Counted from the first letter of the stretch, positions 23,340 through 34,015 are shown. The stretch is DNA of 64,000 nt from Inia geoffrensis (GCA_036417435.1 CM070901.1:162584044-162648043); one strand, 5' to 3'. The notes: generated from the letters alone by a model not told the origin. A program made the numbers and translations.

Positions 23340-23640
23340 CTCAGGGCATAAATTAATCCCTCTTCAGCCTTTGGCCTCCAGATGCTCTTTCCCCTTGCCT
23401 CCCGGGTGCTGGTGCCTCTCCAGCTCGATTCTCAGAGAAATATTCAAGGAGCAGGTGGTGCCGCGGTGCCGGCCTGTGAGGGTGAGGCCTGGCCCGGGAC
23501 TGGCGCTGGCTGGGAACTCCCACCCTTGGAGCTGCTAATGACGTGGCCCAACGTGAGAGGGGGGCGGCCTCTGTGCATCACAGACGTGTCTGATTATGGG
23601 GACAGTGAAGCCCTAGTGCCCTCCCAGCTCTGGACTCAGC
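23340..23640. other. Unassigned interval with local CpG enrichment
   Basis: 23455-23600 holds about nine CpG sites (gccgcggtgccgg, gacgtgg, aacgtg), more than its surroundings but short of a CpG island. No transcription unit is visible. The adjoining 23053-23339 and 23641-23844 are unassigned GC-rich DNA. Confidence 0.35.
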
Positions 23641-23844
23641 TCTGGGGCCACGTGTGGAGACTGGAGTGAGTCCCTGCTTTGCTGATGGAGGACTTGCCTG
23701 CTGAGGAGCGTCACGTTATAATCTCCCCTGGATGCCCCCTCCCAGACTTTATGTTCTCAGCCAGCCTGGATTTGAAAGAAGGAGGGAGAGGCTGAGAGAA
23801 AAAATCAAATTCCAAACTGCAATAGCCAGAGGGTATCCCCCAGG

Positions 23845-23972
23845 TCAATTATAACTCTTATTGCTGCAGGTGGAGAAACTGAGGTCCAGAGAAAGTGGCA
23901 AAGGTTCACACAGCCAGCTACTGGCAGAGACAGGACTAACCCAGGGCTCCTGCCTGACAGTGCATCCCTGTG
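23845..23972 (-). mobile_element. MIR fragment
   Basis: It contains 'ggagaaactgaggtccagag' and 'cacacagccagctactggca'. Confidence 0.78.
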
Positions 23973-23976
23973 AGAT

Positions 23977-24030
23977 GGTGTGTGTGTGCGTGTGCATGTG
24001 TGTGTGTGTGTGCGTGTGTGTGTGTGCGCG
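23977..24030. repeat. (TG)n microsatellite, interrupted
   Basis: TG units are broken by CG and CA steps over 54 bp. Confidence 0.93.
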
Positions 24031-24234
24031 TTAGGGTGAGGACACAGCTGTCTTAAGTTGTATACAACGGTCACTGTGCAGGTTGTAGTTTGACCTTCTG
24101 TCTGAGTCAGTGCCCCATTTTCAGGGAACTCTCTGGTCCCCAGCTGGTGTAAGGTGGGGAGAGAGGGGTAGTATGAGGGCAGGAAGCCCATTCTTTATCT
24201 GGTCTTCAGCTTACGGACTGAAAATTAGGTCTAA

Positions 24235-24350
24235 ACTCTTTGTGGGGAGGTAATTTTTCCTAATCACTCACCCTGCTGCACAGATCTCCAAAACTTGATT
24301 GCCTCTAATTAAATTAATTGGACGGAAACTGATTTCTCTTCTCTGAGAAT
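24235..24350. promoter_or_regulatory. Candidate noncoding regulatory block
   Basis: An AT-rich island in GC-rich DNA contains TAATTAAATTAATTGG (24306-24321), which offers several overlapping homeodomain-type TAAT sites. This is a composition and motif observation only; conservation was not tested. Confidence 0.25.
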
Positions 24351-25229
24351 ATGAACTACAGAGAAGGGGGGCCATTGGAGGCCGGTGACTCCCTGCCCCC
24401 TGACAAGTCTGGCCTGGTGAGGAGGGGCCGTGCCTGGGGCTGGGTCCAAGGCCTCGCCCTGGGCGCCCCTCTCTCTGCTTCTCTCTCCTTGTCACTTGCT
24501 CTGTCACTGAGTCCCTCTGTGTCTCTGGCTGCCCCTGTTCCCAACTCTCTCCTGGTCTGGGCTTCAGCGGCCCCGGGTCTGTCCTGACCATGTTGGGGTT
24601 TACCCTCCTGCACCCTTTCTCTCTGCCAGAAGATGACCCAGGGCTTTCCCTGCATTACCAAGAGGTGTGGCGAGGAAGACAGAGCACAGTAGGACTGGCC
24701 CAAGGTCACCTTCAGCAGCAGCTGAGCGCCCCAGAGGGCGGCCTGCAGGGCCAGGCTGGACCACGCCAGCTGCGGGGCTCAGGGAGCTTCCGGCTGGAAG
24801 AACAGGGTCTGGGCAGTTCTGAGGGTGGCAGGACCGGCCATGCTGGGCAGAGGGTGGCTGAAGGGTCTGGTCATTCCTGTCCCCCTACGGCCCAGGCCGG
24901 GCACTGCCACCTGCAGGGGCCTGAGGCAGAGAGCCCCTGGCCCCAGACACTGCTCCATCCCCGGGTCCTGGCCCGAGCACCTGCCTCCCCATCTGTTGGC
25001 AGAGCCATAAAGCTGGGCCATCCTGGGCTGCTGCCTCCCTGGAGCCCCATCCAGGGGGATGCCCTGCCCTGCCCACCTTGCTGTCTCTCCCCTCCTCTGT
25101 CCCCTGTCCGCACTGCCCCGACCTAGTCCAGGGCACCATCTTCTCTCCCCAGATGCTGTACAGCTGCCCCACTGTCCTGGACCCGGCCCCCTTCTCCAAC
25201 TCCAGTGCACAATCTACAGCTTAAATGAA
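24351..25229. other. GC-rich unique interval with long chance frames
   Basis: Frames of 178 codons (24590-25126, plus) and 143 codons (25210-24779, minus) overlap. Neither shows a recognisable domain, the composition is Pro/Gly/Ser/Leu-rich, and both strands are open. GC-rich DNA has few stop codons, so I treat them as chance. Confidence 0.5.
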
Positions 25230-25490
25230 CATGCCACGCCCCCTCTCAAAGACCTTCCATGGCTCCCACTGCTCTGAGGACTAAAATCCCAACTCACACA
25301 GACTGTAGGGCTCTTATAAACTGGCCACGCAGACCTCCTCAACCCCATCTCTCACCACCCCCGGCTCCCACTCTGACCCCACAGACCCAGCTGTGTGCAG
25401 GCCTTTGCACGTGCTAGTCTGCCTTCCCTGAGCACCCTTTCCCAGGCCCTGCCCGACACCAGCTTTCTTACAGCTTTGCTCAGCGGGTGA
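25230..25490 (+). mobile_element. L2 3' region
   Basis: The blocks 'aaagaccttccatggctccc' and 'caggcctttgcacgtgctag' give a sense L2. It continues at 25730 after a MIR insertion. Confidence 0.85.
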
Positions 25491-25494
25491 CACT

Positions 25495-25712
25495 AACAGC
25501 TGGTGTGTATTGAACTGGTGTGTATTCTCCAGGCTATCAGCATTGCATGATTATCTCATTTAATACAACTCCCCTGTGGGGATCATTATTATCACCATTT
25601 TACAGAAGAGGAAACTGAAGTTCAGAGACACGAAGCTCCTGGCCTAGGTCACTAGGCTGGGACCTGGGATTTGAACCCAGGTCATTTGCATGACGTCAAC
25701 TCTCCCCATCCC
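25495..25712 (-). mobile_element. MIR SINE inserted in L2
   Basis: A full antisense MIR includes 'ttatctcatttaatacaact', 'cattttacagaagaggaaac' and 'gatttgaacccaggtcattt'. It lies between the two halves of an L2. Confidence 0.9.
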
Positions 25713-25729
25713 ACCCACACCCTATAAAG

Positions 25730-25905
25730 TTAGGAGTCCCTCCTTCACAATCCTGTGTTTCCCCTATAAAAGCATTTACCTGTTTCCCCATCTCCCCATT
25801 GTGCCTCAGCTGTGAGCTCCCCACGGCCACCCTGGGTCACACCTGTCTCTGACGCCCAGAGCCCAGCAGGAGCCAGGCCTGTGGTAGACATTCGGCCAGA
25901 GTCCG
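25730..25905 (+). mobile_element. L2 3' end (second half)
   Basis: 'tgtgagctccccacggccac' and 'gcccagagcccagcaggagc' continue the L2 from 25490. Confidence 0.75.
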
Positions 25906-26385
25906 CTGACTAAGGCACTCCAGAGGCAGCCTTGCTGGCTTCCAGGACCCTCCCTCTCACCATCTTCACCACCCCCATCCCCCCACCACCAACATCGTGA
26001 TTTTAAAGCCTTTAAGCCAAATAGAGTTTCACAGTTCATCTAAGTTAACTGCAGCTGCCCTTTCTGGAAACCTCTTCCACAAATTGCCTGCAGAGAGGCA
26101 GGCATCCTGTTGGCAGCTCTCCCACCCCAGACCTCACTCCATCCTAGTGCCCTGGACCTCCAGGATGGGGCAGCAGGGGGACAAAGGACTGGCCTGAACA
26201 GCATGCTTACCCAAGGCTCAGGACTCCACTGGATCAGGAGGTCGATCAGGCTTTCCAGCCTCCTGAGTCACACAGGTGGGGTCTCTGAGGCAGAGAGGAT
26301 TGTCTGGTCCCTGAGCACACAGCAGAAGCTCTGGGATGAGCATGGCGAAGCCCCTGCTCTCACCTTCAGCCTCACTTCGTGCCCG
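25906..26385. other. Unassigned interval
   Basis: No gene or repeat is identified. Polypyrimidine stretches occur near 25940-25990. Confidence 0.35.
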
Positions 26386-26790
26386 CATCCCCAGTCTCCA
26401 GGCACTGGGGCTCCCTGCCGCACCCCCTCCTGCACCCAGCTCCTTTTCCCCTTGCTGGGCCTTCTCCCTGAGCTCCCTTTCCTCTACCTGCCACTTGTCT
26501 AATTCCAGCTCACATTTTAAGGCTCTGCTCAGGTATTAACTCCTCCAGGAAGCCTTTCCTCACCCCCAGATGAGGTTAGGGGCTCCTCCACAGGACCTCC
26601 ACAACTCCTCGGCTTACCCTCCTCTTAATACTTGGCAGCTATGCCAATGCTGGTGGGGGGATGTGGTGGCGGCAGGTTCCTGCTCCCAACTCCCCTAGAC
26701 CAGGAGCTCCTCCAGAGCGGGGATAGCCTGAGACAGCCCCAGCCTCCCAGCATCTGGGGCCAGGATTCCCAGAGGAGGCACCTTGACATA
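26386..26790 (+). mobile_element. L2 fragment
   Basis: 'cacattttaaggctctgctc' and 'ccaggaagcctttcctcacc' are hallmark L2 3' blocks, and 'ccaggagctcctccagagcg' continues the element. The 191-codon frame starting at 26632 begins inside this L2 and has no recognisable domain. Confidence 0.8.
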
Positions 26791-27299
26791 GGATCAAGGT
26801 CGCACCATCCCCAGGGTCATGTTGGTGGGTCTGGGTCCAGGGATGGGGAGAAGCCCGAACCTGGTAAGTGGAGCCATGTGTTGGCCTCCCAGATGACCAC
26901 TTACTCATCTCTCTCTCTTACTGCATGCCCTAAATCACTCAGTTCCTTACATCATAAAAGGGATGGCAGATGGGAGGACAGTTCCAAGAAACCTAAACTC
27001 TGGCCAAGGAATTCAGAGACTCTGGGAGGGACTGGCTCCTGGCCCTCTGCTCGGGCTCAGCTGGGCATCCTTATGGACATAGGTCACCATCGGAACGAGT
27101 CAGACCCTGCCCACGTAGCCTCAGCAGGGCTGTTCTTCCCCCATCCCACTGCTAGGGTGACTTGGGCCCGCTGGCAGGCTCACCGTCCAAGCCTGGATCA
27201 GCCCTGACCCATAATGTGATGGCTCCAGCCCCAACCCGTGGGGCTCCTCACCAATTTCTGTACCCTAAGCTTTGTCCTCTATGCCAGACATCCTGAATT
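26791..27299. other. Unassigned interval
   Basis: No repeat is recognised. The rest of the chance frame described under the preceding L2 crosses it. Confidence 0.35.
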
Positions 27300-27440
27300 C
27301 ACTAACACCAATCTCCCCACTCCAGCCCTCCCTACACTCAACAAACATTCATTTAGCCCCTGCCCTGTATCTGACACTGTCAGGGATACAGTGGTAAATG
27401 AGGCAGACAAAGTCCTTGGCTTCTTGTTGCTGGCATTTCA
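27300..27440 (-). mobile_element. L2 3' end fragment
   Basis: 'caacaaacattcatttagcc' and 'gggatacagtggtaaatgag' are the complement of the L2 terminus. Confidence 0.72.
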
Positions 27441-27544
27441 TTGAAAGAGACAGAAAAGCAATAACAAGAGGGGAAAAAAACTAGGAAATTTAGAGTGTGA
27501 TGGGTACTGGGAAGGAAATAGGACAGGGGCACGTGATGGAAAGT

Positions 27545-27760
27545 GACTTCCTCTAACCTTTGTCAGCCACCATCGTCTCTCACCTGAGTTTTCGAATAGC
27601 CTCCTGAATAGTCTCCTAGCCTCCAGCCTTGTACCCATAAATCCACATCTAGTTGTGTCAATTCCTCACTTAAAACTTGTCAATGGTTTTCTATGGCTTT
27701 CAGAAGAAAAATCGAAATTCTTCAACAAGGCTCATAAGGCCCTGATGTTGCCCCTGCCCA
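27545..27760 (+). mobile_element. L2 fragment
   Basis: 'caatggttttctatggcttt' and 'aaggctcataaggccctgat' follow sense L2. Confidence 0.75.
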
Positions 27761-27949
27761 ACCCCTGACCCCCAGACTCAATGACAGCATTTGTTTCAAC
27801 TGTACCCTCCAGCCTTAGGTCAGATGGAACAGCACATGAGTAGTCCTGGAGGTGAGAGTTGCATCCTGTGTCCGGAGAACTGCAGGCTTGCAGGTTGATG
27901 TAAGAGGCCAGAGACGCCATTAAATCCTGCAGGACCTTGTATGCTGTGC

Positions 27950-28060
27950 TAAGATATTTAGGCCTTATCTAGTATTTCCCTTGCCTGTCTTATGTCCCCA
28001 CATTGACCGTAGCTCCTTGGGAGCAGGTACTCTGTTTTCTCCTCTCTTCTTTTAAGCTCA
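27950..28060 (+). mobile_element. L2 3' fragment
   Basis: 'cgtagctccttgggagcagg' and 'tactctgtttt' match the end of L2. It probably belongs to the same element as 27545-27760, and the intervening 190 bp is diverged. 28061-28420 shows nothing I can name. Confidence 0.62.
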
Positions 28061-28421
28061 GGGATGAGAAAAGGTTTGGTTAGGGGAAAAGGCCGGTAGA
28101 GATGTGGCCTCACACGAGTGCTGTTGATCCAGGAACCAGCTGAGGCAGCTCATGGGAAAAGGAGTGATCTAATGTCAAGTTATAGAACAGAGGTGTTAGC
28201 AAAGTAACCAGGACCAGGGAGGGGCAAGCTCGAGGAAGACAAGTACTGAGATGAAGGAGTTGCGTGAGGTTGTGTTTCAGAACCACGGAGAGCTCTGTGG
28301 GCCAATGGAAGGCTTTCCCCTTCAGCATTCAGGAGCCACTCATTGGCTTCTGTCTTTGGGTGGAATTATCTGGCTGCTAAAAGAAATTTGCTCTTGCAAA
28401 CTGTACTTTGTAATCAGAAAT

Positions 28422-28645
28422 GAGGGCACAGACTCTGGAGTCAGGCTACATGTATTCAAATTCTTCATCTATCACTTACCAGTTTTATGAACTGTGTCTC
28501 ATTTCTTAACCTCTCTATGCTTTGATTGCTGTGTCCGGCAAATGAAGATAGTAAGAATACTTACCTATAGGGTTGTGATGAAGATTAAATGAAACGATGA
28601 GAATAAAATACTTAACATAGAGATTGACACATGGTAAATATTTTA
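28422..28645 (+). mobile_element. MIR SINE
   Basis: A full sense MIR has 'cacagactctggagtcaggc' and 'gttgtgatgaagattaaatg' as landmarks. Confidence 0.88.
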
Positions 28646-28658
28646 AAAGTTTATTATT

Positions 28659-29053
28659 GGGACTTCCCTGGCGGTCCATTGGTAAATAATCTTCCTTACA
28701 ATGCAGGGGAGGCGGGTTCGATCCCTGGTCAGGAAACTAAGATCTCACATGCCTCGGGGCAACTAAGCCTATGTGCCACAACTACTGAGCTCGTGTGCCT
28801 CAACTAGAGCCCATGTGCCGCAAACTACAGAGCCCACACGCCCTGGAGCGTGGGCACCACAACTAGAGAGAGAAAACCCACATGCTACAAGTAGAGAGAA
28901 GCCCGCATGCCACAATGAAGAGCCCATGATGCAACGAAAGATCCCACATTCCTCAACGAATATCCCACATGCCGCAACTAAGACCCGATGCAGCCAAAAG
29001 TAATAAGTAAAATAAATTTTTTTAATATAATTTAATATAATTTAATTTAATTT
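28659..29053 (+). mobile_element. CHR-1-like long SINE
   Basis: The head reads 'gggacttccctggcggtcca'. The B-box region is 'gggttcgatccctggtcagg', followed by about 250 bp of degenerate 'cacatgccgcaactaaga' blocks and an AATAAA/TTTAAT tail. A short duplication tttattat lies on both sides. It inserted just after the MIR. Confidence 0.9.
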
Positions 29054-29180
29054 TTTATTATATTATCCCCGAGAGCTCTTCTATATAATGGGAAGGGCAG
29101 TGTCTAAGAGGGTATTCATATCCTCAGGGATCTAACAACCTTACTGGTGGATGTGTTTTGCAGGGAGGGATATTGAGATA

Positions 29181-29546
29181 TGTCTTAGTCGCCTTAGGCT
29201 GCTGTAACAAATACCATAGACTGGGTAGCTTAAACGACAAACATTATTTCTCATAGTTCTGGAGGCTAAGTCCAAGGTCAAGGCACTGGTAGATCTGGTG
29301 TCTGGTGAGAGCCTGCTTAGTGACTTGTAGATAGCTGTCTCCACATTGTACATTCAAGTAGCAGAGAGAAGAGAAAAAAGGAAGATCTCTACTTATAAGG
29401 GCATTAATCCCATAATGAAGGCTCCACCTTCATGACCTAATTATATCCCAAAGGTCTCATCTCACCATACACCACAGTGAGGATTAGGGTTTCAATATTT
29501 AAATGGGGAGGGGAGCAAGGAGGACACAATCATTCAGTCCATAGCA
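29181..29546 (-). mobile_element. MaLR LTR (MLT1/MST type)
   Basis: The complement of an MLT1-type LTR runs from 'tgtcttagtcgccttaggct' to 'cattcagtccatagca'. A perfect 5-bp duplication AGATA flanks it (29176-29180 and 29547-29551). It is a solo LTR of 366 bp. Confidence 0.9.
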
Positions 29547-29692
29547 AGATATTTGATGGCGTAAGAAATGCCAAGCCAGGATCCTGATACCAACTACGTT
29601 TAATGAGCTGTCTTACTTTAGATGAGTCATATAACCTTTCCAGACTCCATTTTCCCATGTGAAGATGAGGCTTCTTTTTAATCCATTTGGTT

Positions 29693-29766
29693 AGAATTTC
29701 CTTTTTCCTTTTCCTTTCCTTTTTGTTTTCCCCTTCCTTCCCTTCTTCCTTTCTTCCTTTTCTTCT
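29693..29766 (+). repeat. Polypyrimidine (TTTCC)n-like tract
   Basis: Almost pure C/T with TTTCC and TTCC units. Confidence 0.85.
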
Positions 29767-30054
29767 ATAAGGATATAGTATTCATAGATCAAGTAACCAG
29801 AGCAGATTACACATTTTCTTTATTTCTTAGTATCAGATAATCTAGTTATTTGTTTACCCATTCAGGCATATCACTCATTTCTATTGTATTAAATACCCAT
29901 GTTATGAATAAAGGTATAAATTGCATCAGAAAATAAAGACACTCATTATCAGAAAAATAAAATAAAATAAATAAAACTTACCTCCCACAAACAACAACAA
30001 AAGAATATATGCATGTACTGCTTGGTCAATTAGAAACAAAATAATATAAATGGG

Positions 30055-30425
30055 TGTTACGGACTGCATGTTTGTGTCCCCGCAAAATTCATATGTTGAA
30101 ACCCTAACCCCCGGTGGGATAGTATTAGGAGGTAGGGCCTTTGGAGGTATTATAATTAGGGTTAGATGACGTCATACGAGTAGAGCCCCCCACAATGGGA
30201 TTAGTGTCTCCATAAGAAGAGAGACAAGAGCTCACTCACAGCCAAGTGAGGGTACAGCAAGAAGTCAGCCATCTGTAAACTCGTAAGATGGCTCTCACCA
30301 GAACCCAACCATGCTGGCACCTGATCTTGGACTTCCAGCTCCCAGAACTGTGAGAAATAAATTTCTGCTTTCAAGCCACCCAATCTATTGTATTTTTGTT
30401 ATAGCAGCTCAAGCCAACTAAGACA
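30055..30425 (+). mobile_element. MaLR LTR (MLT1/MST type)
   Basis: The sense LTR runs from 'tgttacggactgcatgtttg' to 'caagccaactaagaca' and includes an AATAAA-containing block 'gtgagaaataaatttctgct' near its end. ATGGG (30050-30054) and ATGGA (30426-30430) flank it, a 4-of-5 duplication. It is 371 bp with no internal sequence. Confidence 0.88.
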
Positions 30426-30794
30426 ATGGAGATATTAGACTATGTGGCATTTAAAGGCCTTTCTCATCCTAACTGATCTTGGGTCATTTGTTCTGCCTTT
30501 CTAAGAGTGCACAAAGTATTAGGATATAATGATAAGTGATGTCTTTGGGAAGGCAATGGGGGCACCTATCAAAAGGAGGTGGCTGTCTTTGTTTTGGGTA
30601 CAATCTCTTAATCCAACATTGGACCTCACCTCTTTTTCTGATTTATGCTCAGGTCTGTGGACCCTCTGAACTTTAATATACCGACAGTCACCATTTCTTC
30701 TTGCTCACCAAGCTTCATCTATATTGGCATTCTTTCATAGGCTTTGATTCTTCCCCTGGGCCATATCATATACCCTTCCTTTTGATAGGAATGT
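30426..30794. other. Unassigned interval
   Basis: No gene or named repeat is recognised. Confidence 0.35.
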
Positions 30795-31335
30795 TCATTG
30801 TCACATAGGATTCTTTCAGTTGTAAGAGACAGGAACCCAATATGATTTAAATAAAATAATATAGGCAGGAAGTAGGACTGTTTAACTGGCTCCTTCACCT
30901 GAAAAGTCCAATTCAGGTATGGCTGGATCCAGGGAGTCAAATGATACTGTCAGGACCTTCCTTTCAATCTCTTACCTGAATTTTCTTTTGTATTACCTTC
31001 ATTCTCAGGTGGAAGATGGCCACTAGTAGCTCCAGACTTATATCACACAGGCTTATCACACTTCTTTGCTGATAATTTAAGCCAAAGTCCCTGGTATTTT
31101 TTCTTATTGGTCCAGCTTAGACCATCTGTCCACCTCTGAACCAGGAGGGACCAGGAGCAAAATTTACAGTTAACCAACCACGCCTGCATGGTGTATCCAC
31201 TCTGAAGCAAGAGCTTGAGGCTAGCCCTACTATGTGGACTGAAAGTGAAGGAGGAAATTGTTTCCCAAAAGAAAATTAGGGTGTGTTAACTGAGAAAGAG
31301 ATAAAGGATGCTGGGCAGGTAAAAGAAAAAAATAG
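30795..31335 (-). mobile_element. Old interspersed repeat, family unresolved
   Basis: The string of blocks 'tctttcagttgtaagagaca', 'ggtggaagatggccactagt' and 'ggatgctgggcaggtaaaag' is familiar from many placental copies of a roughly 500-bp element, but I cannot assign the family. The orientation is a guess. No coding sequence is seen. Confidence 0.45.
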
Positions 31336-31339
31336 ATAC

Positions 31340-31492
31340 CCATGGCTTCTCTTCTCTGTTCCCTTGGCTGATTTCCACTCATCCCTTCAGATTTCAGTTT
31401 ATATGGCACTTACTCAGGGAAGACCTCTCTGATGTACTGATCTAAACTAGGACCCTTCAATATTTTTCTTTCTCATTTTAGTTCTTAATATA
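31340..31492 (+). mobile_element. L2 fragment (first half)
   Basis: 'gcacttactcagggaagacc' and 'tctctgatgtactgatctaa' give sense L2. It resumes at 32095 after a MIR/SINE nest. Confidence 0.72.
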
Positions 31493-31497
31493 TTAAG

Positions 31498-31742
31498 AGT
31501 TAACATTTATTGAGCACTTACTATATACCAAACACTATTCTGAGTATTTTACATGTATTAACAGATTCAGTTCTCATAACAACCCTAATAGGTAGTTATT
31601 TTATGATCTCAATTTTCTAGAAGAGGATCTGAGGGCTAGGACGGTTAAGCAACTTCCTCAATGTCTCATAGTCAGGACATGGGTTCAAACCCAGGCAGGC
31701 ACTGTTCAGAGCTCACCCACTAAGAAGTCTGTCCACCTTCTT
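31498..31742 (-). mobile_element. MIR SINE
   Basis: The antisense MIR includes 'ttgagcacttactatatacc' and 'gacatgggttcaaacccagg'. Its tRNA end is split by the SINE at 31743. Confidence 0.85.
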
Positions 31743-32076
31743 TTTTTTTTTAATTTATTTTATTTACTTTACTTTTGGCTGCATTGGGTCTTCATTGCTG
31801 TGCACGGGCTTTCTCTAGTTACAGCAAGTGGGGGCTACTCTTCGTTGCGGTGCACGGGCTTCTCGTTGCAGTGGCTTCTCTTGTTGCGGAGCACAGGCTC
31901 TAGGCACGCGGGCTTCAGTAGTTGTGGCTCGCAGGCTCTAGAGCACAGGCTCAGTAGTTGTGGCGCACAGGCTTAGTTGCTCCGTGGCATGTAGGATCTT
32001 CCCAGACCAGAGCTCGAACCCGTGTCCTCTGCATTGGCAGGGGGATTCTTAACCACTGTGCCACCAGGGAAGTCCC
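31743..32076 (-). mobile_element. CHR-1-like long SINE
   Basis: The minus strand runs from 'gggacttccctggtggcaca' near 32076 to a T-rich start at 31743. The exact 13-bp duplication tgtccaccttctt flanks it (31730-31742 and 32077-32089). It is nested in a MIR that is nested in an L2. Confidence 0.95.
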
Positions 32077-32094
32077 TGTCCACCTTCTTACAAT

Positions 32095-32280
32095 AACCAT
32101 GCAAAACTCATACCATAATCACACAGCTTACTTGTACTTGCATGTATTATCGATGTGATGACTTGCTCAATGCCTGCCTCCTCCACCAGATTATGAAGCC
32201 ACAGAGGCAAGATGCTGTCTGTCTGGTCCGTTGTGGTATCCCCAGCACCCATCATGATGCACAGAGTAGGACTGGGTGTC
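32095..32280 (+). mobile_element. L2 3' end (second half)
   Basis: 'gaagccacagaggcaagatg' and 'tggtatccccagcacccatc' complete the L2 begun at 31340. Confidence 0.72.
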
Positions 32281-32336
32281 CTCACTTCTCCAATGGGAAG
32301 AATGAGGCTTCCCAATGCTGTTTTCCATAGGAGCGG

Positions 32337-32494
32337 CCCCTGTCTCTCCTCTTGCTCCCTTTCTTGCTCACTACCTCTGTCCTTCCCTCACCCTCTCCCC
32401 TCCTTCCTGCCCTCTCTCTCCCTCTGCCCTCACTATCTCCCATTTTTCTGTTTGTATCTCATACTCTCCCCTCTTCCCCCTCCTCAACTCCTCC
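32337..32494 (+). repeat. Long polypyrimidine tract
   Basis: About 158 bp is overwhelmingly C/T, mostly CTCCC and TCTC blocks with a few A/G interruptions. Such tracts can adopt triplex (H-DNA) structure. Confidence 0.88.
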
Positions 32495-33094
32495 AGCTAA
32501 TTAAATGACGCCCTAGAACAGGTTTCATTTGCATTTGGCTCAGAAGCCTTAGTGCAGTTGGTGGCATGCCCATTAAGTGGCTCTGTGTAGAGGGATGTAG
32601 TGAACCTATTTTATTATAACCGTCATCTCTACCCACCCTGGGAGGTGATTATATATTCATCAGGAAGAAAGAGAACCACAAACCTCAGCTACTAGTGCAT
32701 GGAGTTTAGGGGTGAGTAAGGGGAGAAGAGCCTTGTTCTGACTCAGGGAAGGGTCTGAGCTCTGTGTGTGGTGGGGGGAGGGAAGGCTAGGTTGAGGGCA
32801 GTCATAACCCTTATTACTTCAGCATCCCCATAAGTGTGAATGGCAAAAATCCCATTGGCTTTGACCAGGATCCAAAACTCCTGGGGGTAGTTTTTGCAAG
32901 GAGGTCCCCAAATTCATCTCTACCATGCACAGCGTGTGGACAAGATAATTGGCTTGGCGCACTAGGACCACCATTTTATTATATGTGTGTGCTACTGTGA
33001 TTATGAGAAAAATTCTTTGAAAAGCATCATGGGAAAGCACTGCAATGAGCATTTGTCCATTACGTCTTTCCTCACTGAATCACAGATGAGCAGT
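32495..33094. other. Unassigned unique interval
   Basis: The start contains AGCTAATTAAATGACG and then an octamer-type ATTTGCAT (32528-32535). No repeat is recognised, so it is a possible conserved noncoding block. Confidence 0.3.
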
Positions 33095-33340
33095 GTTAGT
33101 GATAATAATAGCATCAGCCATTTTGAGCTGGGTACTGAACTGTGTGATGTACCTGGATCACCTCATTTAACCCTCACAACAGCGAGATGAGTCAGGTGTT
33201 GTTATCAAACCCATTTTATGCATGAGAAAACTGAGGCACAGAAAAGTGATATATCCAAGGTTACGTAGCCAGGATGCTGTGGGTTCAGAGTTTGAACCCA
33301 GGTCTGCCCACACCAGAGCCCTCAGCACTGCTCTCTCCTG
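33095..33340 (-). mobile_element. MIR SINE
   Basis: The blocks 'cctcatttaaccctcacaac', 'catgagaaaactgaggcaca' and 'gtttgaacccaggtctgccc' give a well-preserved full-length antisense copy. Confidence 0.9.
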
Positions 33341-33364
33341 CCTGTAGTTTAAAAGGACAGTCCA

Positions 33365-33581
33365 GGGCTTCCCTGGTGGCGCAGTGGTTGAGAGTCCGCC
33401 TGCCTAGGCAGGGGACACGGGTTCGTGCCCCGGTCCGGGAAGATCCCACACGCCGCGGAGCAGCTGGGCCTGTGAGCCATAGCCATAGCCGCTGAGCCTG
33501 CGCGTTTGGAGCCTGTGCTCCGCAACGGGAGAAGCCACAACAGTGAGAGGCCCGCGTACTGCAAAAAAAAAAAAAAAAAAT
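33365..33581 (+). mobile_element. CHR-type SINE
   Basis: The head is 'gggcttccctggtggcgcag' and the tail is a run of 18 A. The duplication gacagtcca lies at 33356-33364 and 33582-33590. It carries a 6-bp repeat gain in the body (agccatagccatagccgc). Confidence 0.96.
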
Positions 33582-33914
33582 GACAGTCCATATCAGATAG
33601 GAGTTCCACATTTTATTTTATTAATGCTAAAAAATGGTCCTAAAAGTAAAAAATCATAGTGGTAAGTGGTGGTTTCTGCAGAAGGCTCACCTTCTTCTCC
33701 AGGGTGAAATTGGGTTGGGCTTTAAAAGCATCTGAGTTGAGGCATTGAGTGTGTGTACGTGTATGAGGGACACCTGGGGGCAAGGGAGCCGCACACATAC
33801 ATGGAGGGAGGGTCTGCCTTGGGATCTTAGGGTCTGAGGGAAAAAACACTGGGCTAGAATTGGTGTCAACCTGGCTCTGCCTAAAATTTGCAGAGTGACA
33901 TTCAGAAATTCTAA

Positions 33915-34015
33915 CACACAACAAAGACTTACATAGTGCCTACTACATGCCAGGCATTGCCCTAGGTTTTGCGGATACAGCAGTGAAGAAAACAAATGAC
34001 CCTTCCCTCCAATAG
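33915..34015 (-). mobile_element. L2 3' end fragment
   Basis: 'tagtgcctactacatgccag' and 'gcggatacagcagtgaagaa' match the complement of the L2 terminus. Confidence 0.8.

Noticed and set aside
23455..23600. CpG island promoter
   Set aside because: About nine CpGs in 145 bp without a wider island or any transcription-unit signal is too weak to call.
24590..25126. 178-codon open frame on the plus strand
   Set aside because: It lies in GC-rich DNA with an overlapping 143-codon frame on the other strand, Pro/Gly/Ser-rich composition and no domain. It is probably stop-poor by composition.
26632..27207. 191-codon open frame, the longest in the window
   Set aside because: It starts inside an L2 fragment and continues into unique DNA with no recognisable domain or splice context.
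33365..33440. tRNA-like head of the SINEs with A and B boxes
   Set aside because: These are tRNA-derived SINE heads, not tRNA genes. The cloverleaf is not maintained and the SINE body follows directly.
33349..33611. Arg/Pro-rich frames across SINEs (also near 17.9, 46.7 and 51.0 kb)
   Set aside because: The same peptide appears at each SINE copy, so these are translations of the SINE body.
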